From: an uncultured Pseudohongiella sp.
Lineage (GTDB): Bacteria; Pseudomonadota; Gammaproteobacteria; Pseudomonadales; Pseudohongiellaceae
NCBI GenBank assembly: GCA_951812965.1
Contig: OX638341.1
Coordinates: forward strand, 2,400,438 to 2,464,437
Length of the DNA: 64,000 nt
Direction: 5' to 3'
Numbering within the stretch: the stretch's first letter is position 1; each line of letters starts with the position of its first letter. The notes beneath the pieces were generated by a model. The model saw nothing but the letters and a program-made list of their open reading frames with translations. It made no database searches and had not been told where the DNA came from. Positions 18,100 to 30,447 of the stretch are shown here, piece by piece. Both the position numbers and the translations under genes were made by a program.

Positions 18100-18537
18100 A
18101 TGCCGTCCGCACAACGCAGCGAAATCATGCGCGCGGTCAAGAGCCGCGATACGAAGCCCGAGATGTTCGTTCGTCGGCTGTTGCATCGCATGGGGTACCG
18201 CTACCGCTTGCATCGACCTGACTTACCGGGCAAACCGGACATCGTCTTTTCGTCGCGCAAGAAGGTGATCTTCGTGCATGGCTGCTTCTGGCACGGCCAC
18301 TCCTGCAAACGGGGCAATCGCCAGCCGAAGACCAACGCAGATTACTGGCGGGCCAAGATCGAGCGCAATGTCGAGCGATTCGCCGGCCAGCTTGAGGACC
18401 TCGCGCAGAAGGGTTGGACAGGGCTTGTTCTATGGGAGTGTGAACTGTCGAAAGAGAGCAATTTGCGGGCGCGCCTGATACAGTTCTTGTCAGAACATGG
18501 CAACCAGAAATCACCCGACCGAGTAACCAATGCTTGA
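18100..18537 (+). CDS. vsr: Very short patch repair (Vsr) mismatch endonuclease
   Basis: Vsr nicks 5' of the T in T:G mismatches that arise when 5-methylcytosine deaminates, so it accompanies cytosine-C5 methyltransferases. The 145-residue protein has the family opening MRAVKSRDTKPEMFVRRLLH, the catalytic Asp47 in GKPDIVF, the His-rich FVHGCFWHGHSCKRG segment (58-72) and GWTGLVLWECEL. Length and motifs are typical. Its last eight bases (AATGCTTGA) contain the dnaE start codon, so the island ends inside the dnaE initiation region. Confidence 0.93.
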   Translation: MPSAQRSEIMRAVKSRDTKPEMFVRRLLHRMGYRYRLHRPDLPGKPDIVFSSRKKVIFVHGCFWHGHSCKRGNRQPKTNADYWRAKIERNVERFAGQLEDLAQKGWTGLVLWECELSKESNLRARLIQFLSEHGNQKSPDRVTNA

Positions 18538-21500
18538 CCAGGAACCAGCGCAGACCTTCGTTCATCTTCGCCTGCATACCGAATTTTCCATCAGCGACGG
18601 GCTGATCGCCATCGAACCGCTGATCGCAAGACTGCGCGAGGCGCGGATGCCCGCGGTGGCGGTCACTGATCTGGCGAACATGTTTTCCCTGATCAAGTTC
18701 TACCAGGCGGCGCGGCGGGCCGGCATCAAGCCCATCTGCGGCTGCGACATGCGGGTGGTCGATGAAGAAAGCGGTGAGATTAGCCAAATTGCCCTGCTGG
18801 TGCGGAACGAGACCGGATACCGCAACCTCATCAATCTGATTTCCGACGTTTATGTCGCCAATGAGCTCGATGCCGAAATCCAGGTCGGCAAGCAGCATCT
18901 GCGGAACTACAGTGAAGGTCTTATAGCCCTGTCAGGGGCGCAGCAATCCGATGTCGCGGCCGCCTTGCTGGCCGGCAAGCGCGACCAGGCGCGGCAGTTG
19001 CTCGAATCCTGGCGGGAGTTGTTTCCGCAGGCGTTCTATATCGAATTGCAGCGCCTCGGAAAGCCGGGCGAAGACGATTACATCGAAGCCGCGCTCGAAC
19101 TGGCGCGGGAATGCGGCTGCCCGGTAGTGGCGACGAACGATGTCCGCTTTCTGAATGAGGATGATTTCGAGGCCCACGAAGCGCGGGTCTGTATTACCCA
19201 TCGCCGCGTGCTCGACGACCCCGGCCGGCCCCGCGACTACACGGATCGGCAATATCTGCGCGGAAACCAGGAAATGGCCGAGCTGTTCGCCGATATCCCG
19301 GAGGCCATACAGTCCACGCTCGATATCGCCCGCCGCTGCAATCTCGATCTCGAACTCAAGCAACGCCTGCCCGAATTCCGCTTGCCGGAAGGCGAGACCG
19401 CGAGCCTGGAAGAATATCTCGCCAAAGTCGCTGTAGCGGGCCTTAAGGATCGTCTGCACTTCCTGAACGGCGGTGGTCCCGCCGCCGACGGGCAGGACCG
19501 CTACATGAAACGACTGCGGGAAGAGTTGACAACCATCAATCAGATGGATTTCGCCGGCTATTTCCTGATCGTCATGGAATTCGTGCAATGGGCGAAGAAC
19601 AACGATATCCCCGTCGGCCCGGGACGCGGTTCGGGGGCGGGCTCGGTGGTCGCCTGGGCGCTCGGCATTACCGATCTCGACCCCATCGAATACGACCTGT
19701 TGTTCGAGCGATTTCTCAATCCGGAACGCATTTCCATGCCGGATTTCGACATCGACTTCTGCATGGAAGGCCGCGACCGGGTCATCGCCCACGTGGCCGA
19801 AATTTACGGCGAGGATGCGGTCTCCCAGATCATCACCTTCGGGACAATGGCGGCGAAAGCGGTGGTGCGGGATGTCGCGCGGGTGCAAGGCAAGCCGTAT
19901 GCGGTGGGTGACAAGTTATCACGGCTGATTCCCCCAATCCCGGGAATGACGCTGGCGCGAGCGATCAAGGAGCAGCCGGACCTGAAAGAGTATGTGGCAG
20001 GAGATGAAGACGCCCAGGAAATCCTGGAGATGGCCTACAAGCTGGAAGGCATCACGCGCAATGTCGGCACGCACGCCGGCGGGCTGGTGATCGCGCCTGG
20101 CCGGCTCACCGACTTCACGCCGCTGTATCGCGATCATGAGCGCACCGGTTCCGGCCTGCTCACGCAATACGACAAGGACGATGTGGAAACCGCCGGGCTG
20201 GTGAAGTTCGACTTTCTCGGCCTGCGCACATTGACGATCATCGACTGGGCCATGAAATCGATCAACGAGCGGGAAGGCGCGAAAATCGATATCGACAAGC
20301 TGCCGCTCGATGACAAAAAGGTCTACCGAATGCTCGGCAAGGGCGGCACAACCGCCATATTCCAACTGGAGTCCCGCGGCATCCGGCAATTGATCCGCAA
20401 GCTTGCGCCGAACCGGTTCGACGACCTGGTCGCCCTGGTGGCCCTGTATCGCCCGGGCCCCCTGCAATCGGGCATGGTCGACGATTTCATCGACCGCAAG
20501 CACGGCCGCACCCCGGTCAGATATCTGCTGCCTGAACTCGAGCCCCTGCTCGATAGCACATATGGCGTGATTCTTTACCAGGAACAGGTGATGAAAATCG
20601 CCCAGGTACTCGGCCAGTACACGCTGGGCGGCGCCGACATCCTGCGCAAGGCCATGGGCAAGAAGGACCCGGAGGAGATGGCCAGGCAGCGCGAGAATTT
20701 CATGACAGGCGCGCGCAGCGAAAACGTACCGGAGAATGCGGCTACCGAGATATTCGACCTGATGGAAAAATTCGCCGGCTACGGTTTCAACAAGTCCCAC
20801 TCCGTGGCCTATGCCTTGCTCGCTTACCAGACCGCCTGGCTGAAGGCGCATTATCCGGCGCATTTCATGGCTGCGGTGCTGTCCACGGAAATGAAGCTGA
20901 GCGACAAGATCATGGAACTCGTGGTCGAATGCCGCGACATGGGACTCAAGATCTTGCCGCCGAATATCAACAACGGCAAGTTCCGATTCAGCGTGGACGA
21001 TTCGGGCAGTATCGTCTACGGCCTGGGCGCGATCCGCAATCTGGGTCAAGGACAGATCGAAAAAATAATTTCAGCGCGCGAACAGGCCCCATTCAAGTCC
21101 TTATCGGATCTTTGCCGGCGCACGGGCAACCAGGCGCTCAATCAGCGGGCGCTGGAAATATTGATCGACTCGGGCGCCTGCGACGAATTTGCCGAAGGCG
21201 AGACCGGCGCGGTGCGGGGGAGGCTGCGGCATTGCCTTCCCGCCGTGTTGCAGGCGTCGGAACAATACCAGCAGGATCAGGCATTCGGAATCGCCAACCT
21301 GTTTGCGGGAACGGAAGACGGGGCGGATGTGGAAAGCACCGTACCGTCCGAACCAGCAGGGCAGGAGTGGGATAGCCACGCTATGCTCGAAGCGGAAAGG
21401 GAATGCCTCGGCTATTATCTGAGCGGCCATCCTATCGAGGAGTATCTGCCGGAGTTGCAGCATTTCGCGCCGACAAGGCTGCAAGGCGTAAGAATTTCAC

Positions 21501-22042
21501 GCAAGAATCAATTGCTTGCCGGCATGCTGGCGGACTTTCGCATCCGCAGACGCGAAAGCGGCAACATGGGAATTCTGACGCTCGACGACGGCTCCGCCAG
21601 GCTCGAAGCGGTCATGTACGACCCGGAACTGAAGCAAATACAGGATCGTTTGCAAAAATACACGATCGTCGTGATCGAAGGCCGGGTGGTTGACGATGAG
21701 TTCACCGGCGGCCACCGAATCAGGGCGAAAAACCTGATGACGCTTGACGAAGCCAGGGCCAGGCACAAGTGCAGACTCGCGCTGAATCTGAACGAAACCG
21801 AACTTTCCGGAAACTTTTGCGGCCAATTGGCCTCAATTCTCGGGCCATATCGCCGCAATGGTAATGGTAAGGGCAATGGCCGCGGCGGCCTTTGCAAGGT
21901 AATCATCAATTATCATCGCGGCGACATGCAGGGGTGTATAATGCTCGGCCCCGATTGGGCGGTGGCGCCCGCGGACGATCTGGTCCGTAGCCTGCGCATG
22001 GAATTCGGTCGGGACCAGGTATTGCTGCAATATGAGAACTGA
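18530..22042 (+). CDS. dnaE: DNA polymerase III alpha subunit
   Basis: DnaE is the catalytic subunit of the replicative polymerase. The 1170-residue protein (E. coli 1160) has an N-terminal PHP domain ([32 protein letters not shown]). The polymerase core shows [18 protein letters not shown] and the catalytic PDFDIDF; the fingers/thumb motifs include [25 protein letters not shown]; and a C-terminal OB-fold begins near residue 990. Start ATG 18530 lies inside the end of vsr, and no clear ribosome-binding site is visible. The native upstream region has therefore been replaced by the island. Confidence 0.97.
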   Translation: MLDQEPAQTFVHLRLHTEFSISDGLIAIEPLIARLREARMPAVAVTDLANMFSLIKFYQAARRAGIKPICGCDMRVVDEESGEISQIALLVRNETGYRNLINLISDVYVANELDAEIQVGKQHLRNYSEGLIALSGAQQSDVAAALLAGKRDQARQLLESWRELFPQAFYIELQRLGKPGEDDYIEAALELARECGCPVVATNDVRFLNEDDFEAHEARVCITHRRVLDDPGRPRDYTDRQYLRGNQEMAELFADIPEAIQSTLDIARRCNLDLELKQRLPEFRLPEGETASLEEYLAKVAVAGLKDRLHFLNGGGPAADGQDRYMKRLREELTTINQMDFAGYFLIVMEFVQWAKNNDIPVGPGRGSGAGSVVAWALGITDLDPIEYDLLFERFLNPERISMPDFDIDFCMEGRDRVIAHVAEIYGEDAVSQIITFGTMAAKAVVRDVARVQGKPYAVGDKLSRLIPPIPGMTLARAIKEQPDLKEYVAGDEDAQEILEMAYKLEGITRNVGTHAGGLVIAPGRLTDFTPLYRDHERTGSGLLTQYDKDDVETAGLVKFDFLGLRTLTIIDWAMKSINEREGAKIDIDKLPLDDKKVYRMLGKGGTTAIFQLESRGIRQLIRKLAPNRFDDLVALVALYRPGPLQSGMVDDFIDRKHGRTPVRYLLPELEPLLDSTYGVILYQEQVMKIAQVLGQYTLGGADILRKAMGKKDPEEMARQRENFMTGARSENVPENAATEIFDLMEKFAGYGFNKSHSVAYALLAYQTAWLKAHYPAHFMAAVLSTEMKLSDKIMELVVECRDMGLKILPPNINNGKFRFSVDDSGSIVYGLGAIRNLGQGQIEKIISAREQAPFKSLSDLCRRTGNQALNQRALEILIDSGACDEFAEGETGAVRGRLRHCLPAVLQASEQYQQDQAFGIANLFAGTEDGADVESTVPSEPAGQEWDSHAMLEAERECLGYYLSGHPIEEYLPELQHFAPTRLQGVRISRKNQLLAGMLADFRIRRRESGNMGILTLDDGSARLEAVMYDPELKQIQDRLQKYTIVVIEGRVVDDEFTGGHRIRAKNLMTLDEARARHKCRLALNLNETELSGNFCGQLASILGPYRRNGNGKGNGRGGLCKVIINYHRGDMQGCIMLGPDWAVAPADDLVRSLRMEFGRDQVLLQYEN

Positions 22043-22092
22043 GTCTGCATGCGTCGCCTGGAACTGGCGCCGCTAACGGAACCGTACCCAGA

Positions 22093-23046
22093 GTGAATCC
22101 CGATTTTCTCGAATTCGAACAGCCGATCGCTGAACTTGAAGACAAGATCAGCGAACTGCGCCTCGTCGGCAGCGACAACGAACTCAATATCAACGAGGAA
22201 ATCCAGACGCTGCGGCAGAAAAGCCTGCGCCTGACCGAAAAGATATACGCCAATCTGACGCCCTGGCAGATCTGCCAGGTCGCGCGTCACCCGCTGCGGC
22301 CTTACACCCTCGACTATATCGATCTCATCATGACCGATTTCGACGAGTTGCACGGCGACCGTCTTTTTGCCGACGACCAGGCGATCATCGGCGGCATGGC
22401 AAAAATCGACGGCCGGCCCGTAATGATCATCGGTCATCAGAAGGGCCGCGGCACCCGCGCCAAGGTCAAGCACAATTTCGGCATGCCGCGGCCGGAAGGC
22501 TATCGCAAGGCGCGGCGGCTGGTGGAACTGGCCGAACGCTATCGGCTGCCGGTACTCTGTTTTATCGACACACCCGGCGCTTATCCCGGCATGGATTCGG
22601 AAGAGCGCGGCATCAACGAGGCGATCGCCGAAAACATGGCGATGATGTCGCGGGTGCGCACGCCGCTGATCGCCACGGTAACGGGCGAGGCGAACTCGGG
22701 CGGCGCCATCGCCATCGGCGTCACCGACCAACTCAATATGCTGCAATTTTCCACCTATACGGTGATCACGCCGGAAGGCTGCGCGACGATCCTGTGGAAA
22801 TCCGCCGAGTTCGCCTCGGCTGCGGCGCAGGCCATGGGCGTAACGGCAGACCGGCTTAAGGAACTCGGCATCGTCGATCACGTCATCGCCGAACCCCTCG
22901 GCGGCGCTCATCGCGATGTGGCCGAAGTGGCGGCCGGCATCAAGGCGGCGCTGCTCGACCAGATCGAGCAATTGACCGCGATGGATCCGGACGACCTGGT
23001 CGAACGCCGCTACCGGCGGCTGATGAGTTACGGCATCAGTAGCTGA
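22093..23046 (+). CDS. accA: Acetyl-CoA carboxylase carboxyltransferase subunit alpha
   Basis: AccA and AccD transfer the carboxyl group from biotin to acetyl-CoA to give malonyl-CoA. The 317-residue protein (E. coli 319) begins [15 protein letters not shown] and contains [62 protein letters not shown] and [15 protein letters not shown]. The start is GTG 22093, supported by alignment to the family N-terminus. It follows dnaE as in other gammaproteobacteria. Confidence 0.97.
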   Translation: MNPDFLEFEQPIAELEDKISELRLVGSDNELNINEEIQTLRQKSLRLTEKIYANLTPWQICQVARHPLRPYTLDYIDLIMTDFDELHGDRLFADDQAIIGGMAKIDGRPVMIIGHQKGRGTRAKVKHNFGMPRPEGYRKARRLVELAERYRLPVLCFIDTPGAYPGMDSEERGINEAIAENMAMMSRVRTPLIATVTGEANSGGAIAIGVTDQLNMLQFSTYTVITPEGCATILWKSAEFASAAAQAMGVTADRLKELGIVDHVIAEPLGGAHRDVAEVAAGIKAALLDQIEQLTAMDPDDLVERRYRRLMSYGISS

Positions 23047-23259
23047 TTGTTGTGTAAACTTCAGGCTCCGGTCGCTTTGCGTCTTGTCGACTGCACTGGC
23101 TGGAGAACTGCATCCTTTGGGATTGTGCATGCCATCCCTGGCGCAACATTTTTGGCTTCGAAGGACCCCAGCCTTGCCATCCATGGCAAGTCGTTCGGCC
23201 CTCAAGAAGCTGTGCTTCTTGTCGGCTGCGCCGACCGGGCCTCACCCCTAAGTGCCAAA
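23047..23259. other. accA-tilS gap with clustered short hairpins
   Basis: The tilS frame is open through this gap, but the translation does not resemble TilS, so it is treated as noncoding. It contains several short perfect inverted repeats in a row: 23156-23163 (CTTCGAAG), 23173-23190 (CTTGCCAT + CC + ATGGCAAG), 23203-23221 (CAAGAAG + 5 nt + CTTCTTG) and 23221-23235 (GTCGG + 5 nt + CCGAC). This resembles a weaker version of the frr-uppS hairpin chain. No T-run terminator follows. Confidence 0.5.
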
Positions 23260-24570
23260 ATGGAAAAAATTTCACGTCTGCAAAGTTCCGTCGCTGAATT
23301 ACCGCAGGGTGCGGGTATTGTTGTGGGCCTGAGCGGGGGCATGGATTCCGTGGTCTTGTTGCATGCGGTGAAACAGTGTTTGGCGGTGGGCGGGACTTTG
23401 CGCGCGCTGCATGTGAATCATGGTTTGCAGGCCGAGGCGGACGAATGGGAAAAGTTCTGCCGGGATCTTTGCCGAAAGTGGGATGTTCCGCTCACCGTAT
23501 GCGCGGTGAGCGTGCCGGAATCCGGCGCCAGTCTGGAAAACCGCGCCCGAGTCGCCCGCTATGAAGCTTTTTCCCAAGATTTGCAGCAGGGCGAGAGCTT
23601 GTTGCTGGCTCACCATCTCGACGATCAGATGGAAACCATGCTGTTGCGGCTGGCGCGCGGTGCCGGAACGCGGGGTTTAAGCGGAATTCCCCAAAGGCGG
23701 AAATTGGGGAAGGGGACGCTTGTCCGGCCGTTGCTGCATTGTCCGAACAAGGAACTGGCGGAATACGCCAAAGCGAACGACCTGCACTGGATCGAAGATG
23801 CCTCAAATCAAAACACCGACTTCGACCGAAACTTCTGCCGCCATGAAATCCTGCCGGTGATCGAGCGTCGTTGGCCCGATTTTCGAAACAACTGGGAAAG
23901 ATCCCGCGAATTGATAGCCGAATCACAAGAATTACTAGACGATCTCGCCGGCCTGGACATCGAGAGAAGCATTGGCAACGCCGATAATGTGCTGCAAGTG
24001 GAAGGCTTGCGACAATTGAGCAAGCCTCGCCGGCAAAACGCACTGCGCCATTGGATTGAATCTGCAATCGGAGAACCCGCGGACTGGAAAAAAGTTCAGG
24101 GAGCAGCCGACTGGCTACTTGGAGACGACCAGGACGTCGAAACCAAAGTAGCCTTCCCCGGCTACCATGTCCGGCGATTCGGCAAAGGACTGTATCTGGT
24201 CCCCGATCTGCCACCCGTAGACTCCGACACCCGCCTCACCTGGGATCCGTCCCAGGAGCCGGTCCTCGAACTCCCCGACAACGGCAGCCTCCACGCCATC
24301 CCGGCAACAGACCAGGGCCTAGCGGGCAAGAGCTACGAAGTCCGCTACCGCCAGGGCGGCGAAACCTGCCGCCTAACCCGCCGCCCGACCAAATCGCTAA
24401 AAAAAATCCTCAACGAATCCCGCATCAAACCCTGGCAACGCAACCGCCTCCCCCTGTTATTCGACGGCAACCACTTGGTCGCAATCCCCGGAATAGGCAT
24501 AGCCGAAACCGCCACCACAAAACCAGGCTACCGCATAGAATGGCACGCCCCCCGACATACACAGAAGTGA
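23260..24570 (+). CDS. tilS: tRNA(Ile)-lysidine synthase
   Basis: TilS attaches lysine to C34 of the tRNA-Ile CAU anticodon so that it reads AUA. The 436-residue protein has the ATP-PPase loop GLSGGMDSV (residues 23-31), LHVNHGLQAEADEWE, LAHHLDDQMETMLLRLARGAGTRGL, RPLL and ASNQNTDFDRNFCRHEILP. The C-terminal domain includes KSLKKILNESRIKPWQRNRLPLL. ATG 23260 is chosen because residues further upstream are unlike the family. Its stop TGA (24568-24570) coincides with the first bases of a repeat copy that begins GTGAGCCG. Confidence 0.94.
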   Translation: MEKISRLQSSVAELPQGAGIVVGLSGGMDSVVLLHAVKQCLAVGGTLRALHVNHGLQAEADEWEKFCRDLCRKWDVPLTVCAVSVPESGASLENRARVARYEAFSQDLQQGESLLLAHHLDDQMETMLLRLARGAGTRGLSGIPQRRKLGKGTLVRPLLHCPNKELAEYAKANDLHWIEDASNQNTDFDRNFCRHEILPVIERRWPDFRNNWERSRELIAESQELLDDLAGLDIERSIGNADNVLQVEGLRQLSKPRRQNALRHWIESAIGEPADWKKVQGAADWLLGDDQDVETKVAFPGYHVRRFGKGLYLVPDLPPVDSDTRLTWDPSQEPVLELPDNGSLHAIPATDQGLAGKSYEVRYRQGGETCRLTRRPTKSLKKILNESRIKPWQRNRLPLLFDGNHLVAIPGIGIAETATTKPGYRIEWHAPRHTQK

Positions 24571-24924
24571 GCCGTCGCCGGGTCTGGGTCTGTGCAGCGG
24601 GCGTGCGAGGCATGGATGCCGAGCCCGAAGCCTATGAGGTGGAGGGGTCCCGCACAACCCGAGTCGCCGTCTGGGGGCCAGTCTGCAGCGGGCGTGCGAG
24701 GCAGGACACCCCAAACGAATTCCCCAAAGTGAGCCGCAGTCGGGTTGGGAGCTGTGCAGCGGGCGTGCAAGGCATGGATGTCCCCAAACGAAGTCCTCGG
24801 AGTGAGCCGCCGTCGGGCCTGTGTCTGTGCAGCGGGCGTGCGAGGCATGGATGCCGAGCCCGAAGCGTACATGGATGTATTCACAGCGTCCGCTGCACAG
24901 ACACAGGCCCGGCGGCGGCGGATC
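24568..24924. repeat. Four tandem copies of a long stem-loop repeat (three partial, one complete)
   Basis: Related units begin near 24568, 24661, 24729 and 24802. Each contains the arm segment ending CAGCGGGCGTGC, followed in three copies by AGGCATGGATG; the second copy instead reads AGGCAGGACACC. Only the last copy is complete. Its left arm (24807-24838) pairs with its right arm (24887-24918) over 32 bases with just two G/T wobbles, around a core containing GGATGCCGAGCCCGAAGC and GGATGTATTCACAGCG. The same core occurs at 43952-44002 (inverted), about 44057-44095 (partial) and 44193-44240 with different arms. It is translated in several frames by chance, but codes for nothing recognisable. 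Confidence 0.8.
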
Positions 24925-24961
24925 GAAGCCACTCAAGTACATTTCTCCACAACATTTCGTA

Positions 24962-24990
24962 TTGAGACCGCCCAAGTGTTCTGGTACGCT
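24962..24990 (+). promoter_or_regulatory. Putative sigma-70 promoter of pyrG
   Basis: TTGAGA (24962-24967) and TACGCT (24985-24990) are separated by 17 bases and lie about 60 bases before the pyrG ATG, just downstream of the repeat cluster. The fit to consensus is moderate (4/6 at both boxes). Confidence 0.45.
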
Positions 24991-25004
24991 GTAATTCCAT
25001 CTGA

Positions 25005-26747
<1,743 letters not shown>

Positions 26748-26774
26748 TTCCCGCCTCATGACCGGGCGCCGTCG

Positions 26775-27623
26775 ATGACAGTCAATGAAGTAATCGTGGG
26801 CGATATTCCCCTGGCCAATGACCGGCCGTTCGTCCTGGTCGGCGGCATGAACGTGCTTGAATCGCCCGATGTCGTCATGCGCGTGGCCGAAGAATTTCAG
26901 CGTGTCACCGCTGCCCTGGAGATTCCATGGATTTTCAAGGCGAGTTTCGACAAGGCGAATCGTTCGTCGATCGATTCGTATCGCGGACCCGGAATGGAAG
27001 CGGGTCTTGCGATGCTGGCCGAAGTCAAACGGAAACTGGGCGTACCCGTCCTCACCGACGTGCACGAGCCGGGCCAGGCCGAAGCGGCCGCCGAAGTGGC
27101 CGATATCCTGCAACTGCCGGCGTTTCTCAGCCGCCAGACCGATCTGGTTACCGCCATGGCGCGCACCGGCGCCGCCGTCAATATCAAGAAAGCCCAGTTC
27201 CTGGCGCCGGCCGAAATGCGCCATATCCTCGAAAAATTCGAACAGGCGGGCAATTCCCGGCTGATGCTATGCGAGCGCGGCACGGCTTTCGGTTACAACA
27301 ACCTGGTGGTCGACATACTCGGATTCGAGACATTGAAGGAATTCGGATATCCCGTGCTTTTCGATGCGACTCACGCCTTGCAGATTCCCGGCGGGCAAAG
27401 CCATGGCGCAGGCGGGCGCAGAGCGCAATTGGCCGGCTTGGCCCGGGCCGGGCTGATGCAGGGCATCGCCGGACTCTTCATCGAAGCGCATCCGGAGCCC
27501 GACCGGGCGCCGTGCGACGGTCCCTGCGCCTTGCGCCTGGACCGGCTGGAAGATTTTCTCCGTCAAATGCGAGCGGTAGATATACTCGCGAAGTCGCTGC
27601 CGGCTATCGATACTTCTTCATAG
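26775..27623 (+). CDS. kdsA: 3-deoxy-8-phosphooctulonate (KDO-8-P) synthase
   Basis: KdsA condenses phosphoenolpyruvate and arabinose 5-phosphate to KDO-8-phosphate for the LPS inner core. The 282-residue TIM-barrel protein (E. coli 284) shows [99 protein letters not shown] and [20 protein letters not shown]. It lies between pyrG and eno as in many gammaproteobacteria, so its PEP substrate is supplied by a neighbouring gene product. Confidence 0.97.
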   Translation: MTVNEVIVGDIPLANDRPFVLVGGMNVLESPDVVMRVAEEFQRVTAALEIPWIFKASFDKANRSSIDSYRGPGMEAGLAMLAEVKRKLGVPVLTDVHEPGQAEAAAEVADILQLPAFLSRQTDLVTAMARTGAAVNIKKAQFLAPAEMRHILEKFEQAGNSRLMLCERGTAFGYNNLVVDILGFETLKEFGYPVLFDATHALQIPGGQSHGAGGRRAQLAGLARAGLMQGIAGLFIEAHPEPDRAPCDGPCALRLDRLEDFLRQMRAVDILAKSLPAIDTSS

Positions 27624-27646
27624 TATACAAAAGATATTTATCATAA

Positions 27647-29229
<1,583 letters not shown>

Positions 29230-29236
29230 ACGGGCC

Positions 29237-29938
29237 ATGAACTGCTGGGGAGTGCTCCCCGCCGCGGGCAGCGGCAGCCGATTCGGAGCCGAAGTTCCCA
29301 AGCAATATTTGCCGGTCAACGGCCGCCCGGTTATTTCCTGGTCCATCGAAACGCTGCTTGCCGCTCCGCTGCGGGCTCTCGTGGTCGCGCTCGGTCCCGA
29401 GGACGGACATTGGCCCAAGCTGGGCTGGGACAACGAATCCCGCGTCGAAACCTGCGCCGGCGGCGCTCAGCGCCAGCAGTCGGTGCTCAACGCGCTGTCG
29501 AGCCTGCAAGGTCGGGCAGGCGATGACGACTGGGTCCTGGTGCACGACGCGGTGCGTCCCTGCGTGCGGGCCGATGACATCGCCGGCCTGATCGAATCGA
29601 CCGATGCGAGCGGTCGGGACGGCGGTTTGCTGGGCTGGCTCGTGGACAATGCCCTCAAGCGAGTCGACGCTTCCATGGCGGTGCTGGACAATGTGGACCG
29701 GAGGGAATGCTGGAACGCCGCGACGCCCCAGATGTTCCGCTTCGGCGTCCTGCTCGATGCCTTGCGGAGAGCCGAAGCGGACGGGACTTCCCATTTCGAC
29801 GAGGCCGCGGCGGTGATGGCGGCGGGAGGCAGCGTGCTCATGGTTTCCTGCGCCAAGGACAACATCAAGGTCACCCACGAGCCGGACCTTGCGCTCGCGG
29901 GCAGCATTCTGTCCCGACAGAAGGAAGCGAACGCATGA
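29237..29938 (+). CDS. ispD: 2-C-methyl-D-erythritol 4-phosphate cytidylyltransferase
   Basis: IspD activates MEP with CTP in the isoprenoid pathway. The 233-residue protein has the nucleotide-binding VLPAAGSGSRFGAEVPKQYLPVNGRPV (near the N-terminus), GGAQRQQSVLNAL, DDWVLVHDAVRPCV and ATPQMFRFGVL. ATG 29237 is preferred over an upstream TTG inside ftsB. The stop overlaps the ispF start as ATGA. Confidence 0.96.
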   Translation: MNCWGVLPAAGSGSRFGAEVPKQYLPVNGRPVISWSIETLLAAPLRALVVALGPEDGHWPKLGWDNESRVETCAGGAQRQQSVLNALSSLQGRAGDDDWVLVHDAVRPCVRADDIAGLIESTDASGRDGGLLGWLVDNALKRVDASMAVLDNVDRRECWNAATPQMFRFGVLLDALRRAEADGTSHFDEAAAVMAAGGSVLMVSCAKDNIKVTHEPDLALAGSILSRQKEANA

Positions 29939-30447
29939 TTTCTCAGGACTTGCGACAACTCCGCATCGGTCATGGCTTTGACGTACACCGTTTCGCCGAC
30001 TGTTTCGACCCCGCGAAACCGTTGATCCTGGCAGGCGTGGAATTGCCGGTGGAAAAAAGCCTGGCGGCGCATTCCGACGGGGACCTGGTATTGCATGCGC
30101 TGGCCGATGCGGTGCTCGGCGCGGCCGCAGAAGGCGACATTGGCAGACTCTTTCCCGACACCGACGCCAGCCTGGCGGGAATTTCCAGCGCGATCATATT
30201 GCAAACCGCCCTGGAGAAGGCCGGTGGCAAGGGGCTGAAACTGATCAATCTCGACCTCACCGTCGTCGCCCAGGCGCCGAAAGTTTCGCCTCATGCCGAG
30301 GCAATGCGGGAAAGTCTGGCGGCATTGACCGGTCTGCCCGAAGGAAACATCAATCTCAAGGCGACGACGACCGAGGGCATGGGCTATCTGGGCCGCGAAG
30401 AAGGCATGGCCTGTCATGCAGTCGTACTGATGGGGCCGGATGTCTGA
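29935..30447 (+). CDS. ispF: 2-C-methyl-D-erythritol 2,4-cyclodiphosphate synthase
   Basis: IspF cyclises CDP-methylerythritol 2-phosphate. The 170-residue protein has the zinc-binding RIGHGFDVHRF (first Asp and His ligands), LAAHSDGDLVLHALADAVLGAAAEGDIGRLFPD (third ligand) and NLKATTTEGMGYLGREEGMACHAV. The N-terminus is about eight residues longer than in E. coli. It overlaps both ispD (4 bases) and truD (8 bases). Confidence 0.97.
   Translation: MISQDLRQLRIGHGFDVHRFADCFDPAKPLILAGVELPVEKSLAAHSDGDLVLHALADAVLGAAAEGDIGRLFPDTDASLAGISSAIILQTALEKAGGKGLKLINLDLTVVAQAPKVSPHAEAMRESLAALTGLPEGNINLKATTTEGMGYLGREEGMACHAVVLMGPDV

Larger units (their letters stand above)
12234..18529 (+). other. Defence island inserted between rnhB and dnaE
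   Basis: The standard rnhB-dnaE adjacency is interrupted by six plus-strand genes: GHKL ATPase, uncharacterised partner, cytosine methyltransferase, second cytosine methyltransferase, putative nuclease and vsr. The first three are AT-rich and the last three GC-richer. No recombinase, transposase, tRNA or flanking repeat is visible, and the right edge merges with the dnaE start. All genes face the direction of the host operon, so read-through transcription from the lpx-rnhB unit into dnaE is possible. Confidence 0.85.

Noticed and set aside
12234..18529. Prophage or integrative element
   Set aside because: No integrase, structural phage gene, transfer gene or att-like repeat was found.
23047..23259. 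N-terminal extension of TilS by 71 residues
   Set aside because: The translation does not match TilS, the region contains clustered hairpins, and ATG 23260 gives the standard N-terminus.
24540..24965. Possible 141-residue protein after tilS
   Set aside because: It is a translation of the tandem stem-loop repeats, begins inside tilS, and reads motifs such as CAAGVRGMDAEPEAY that appear only because the DNA repeat recurs at 44160.
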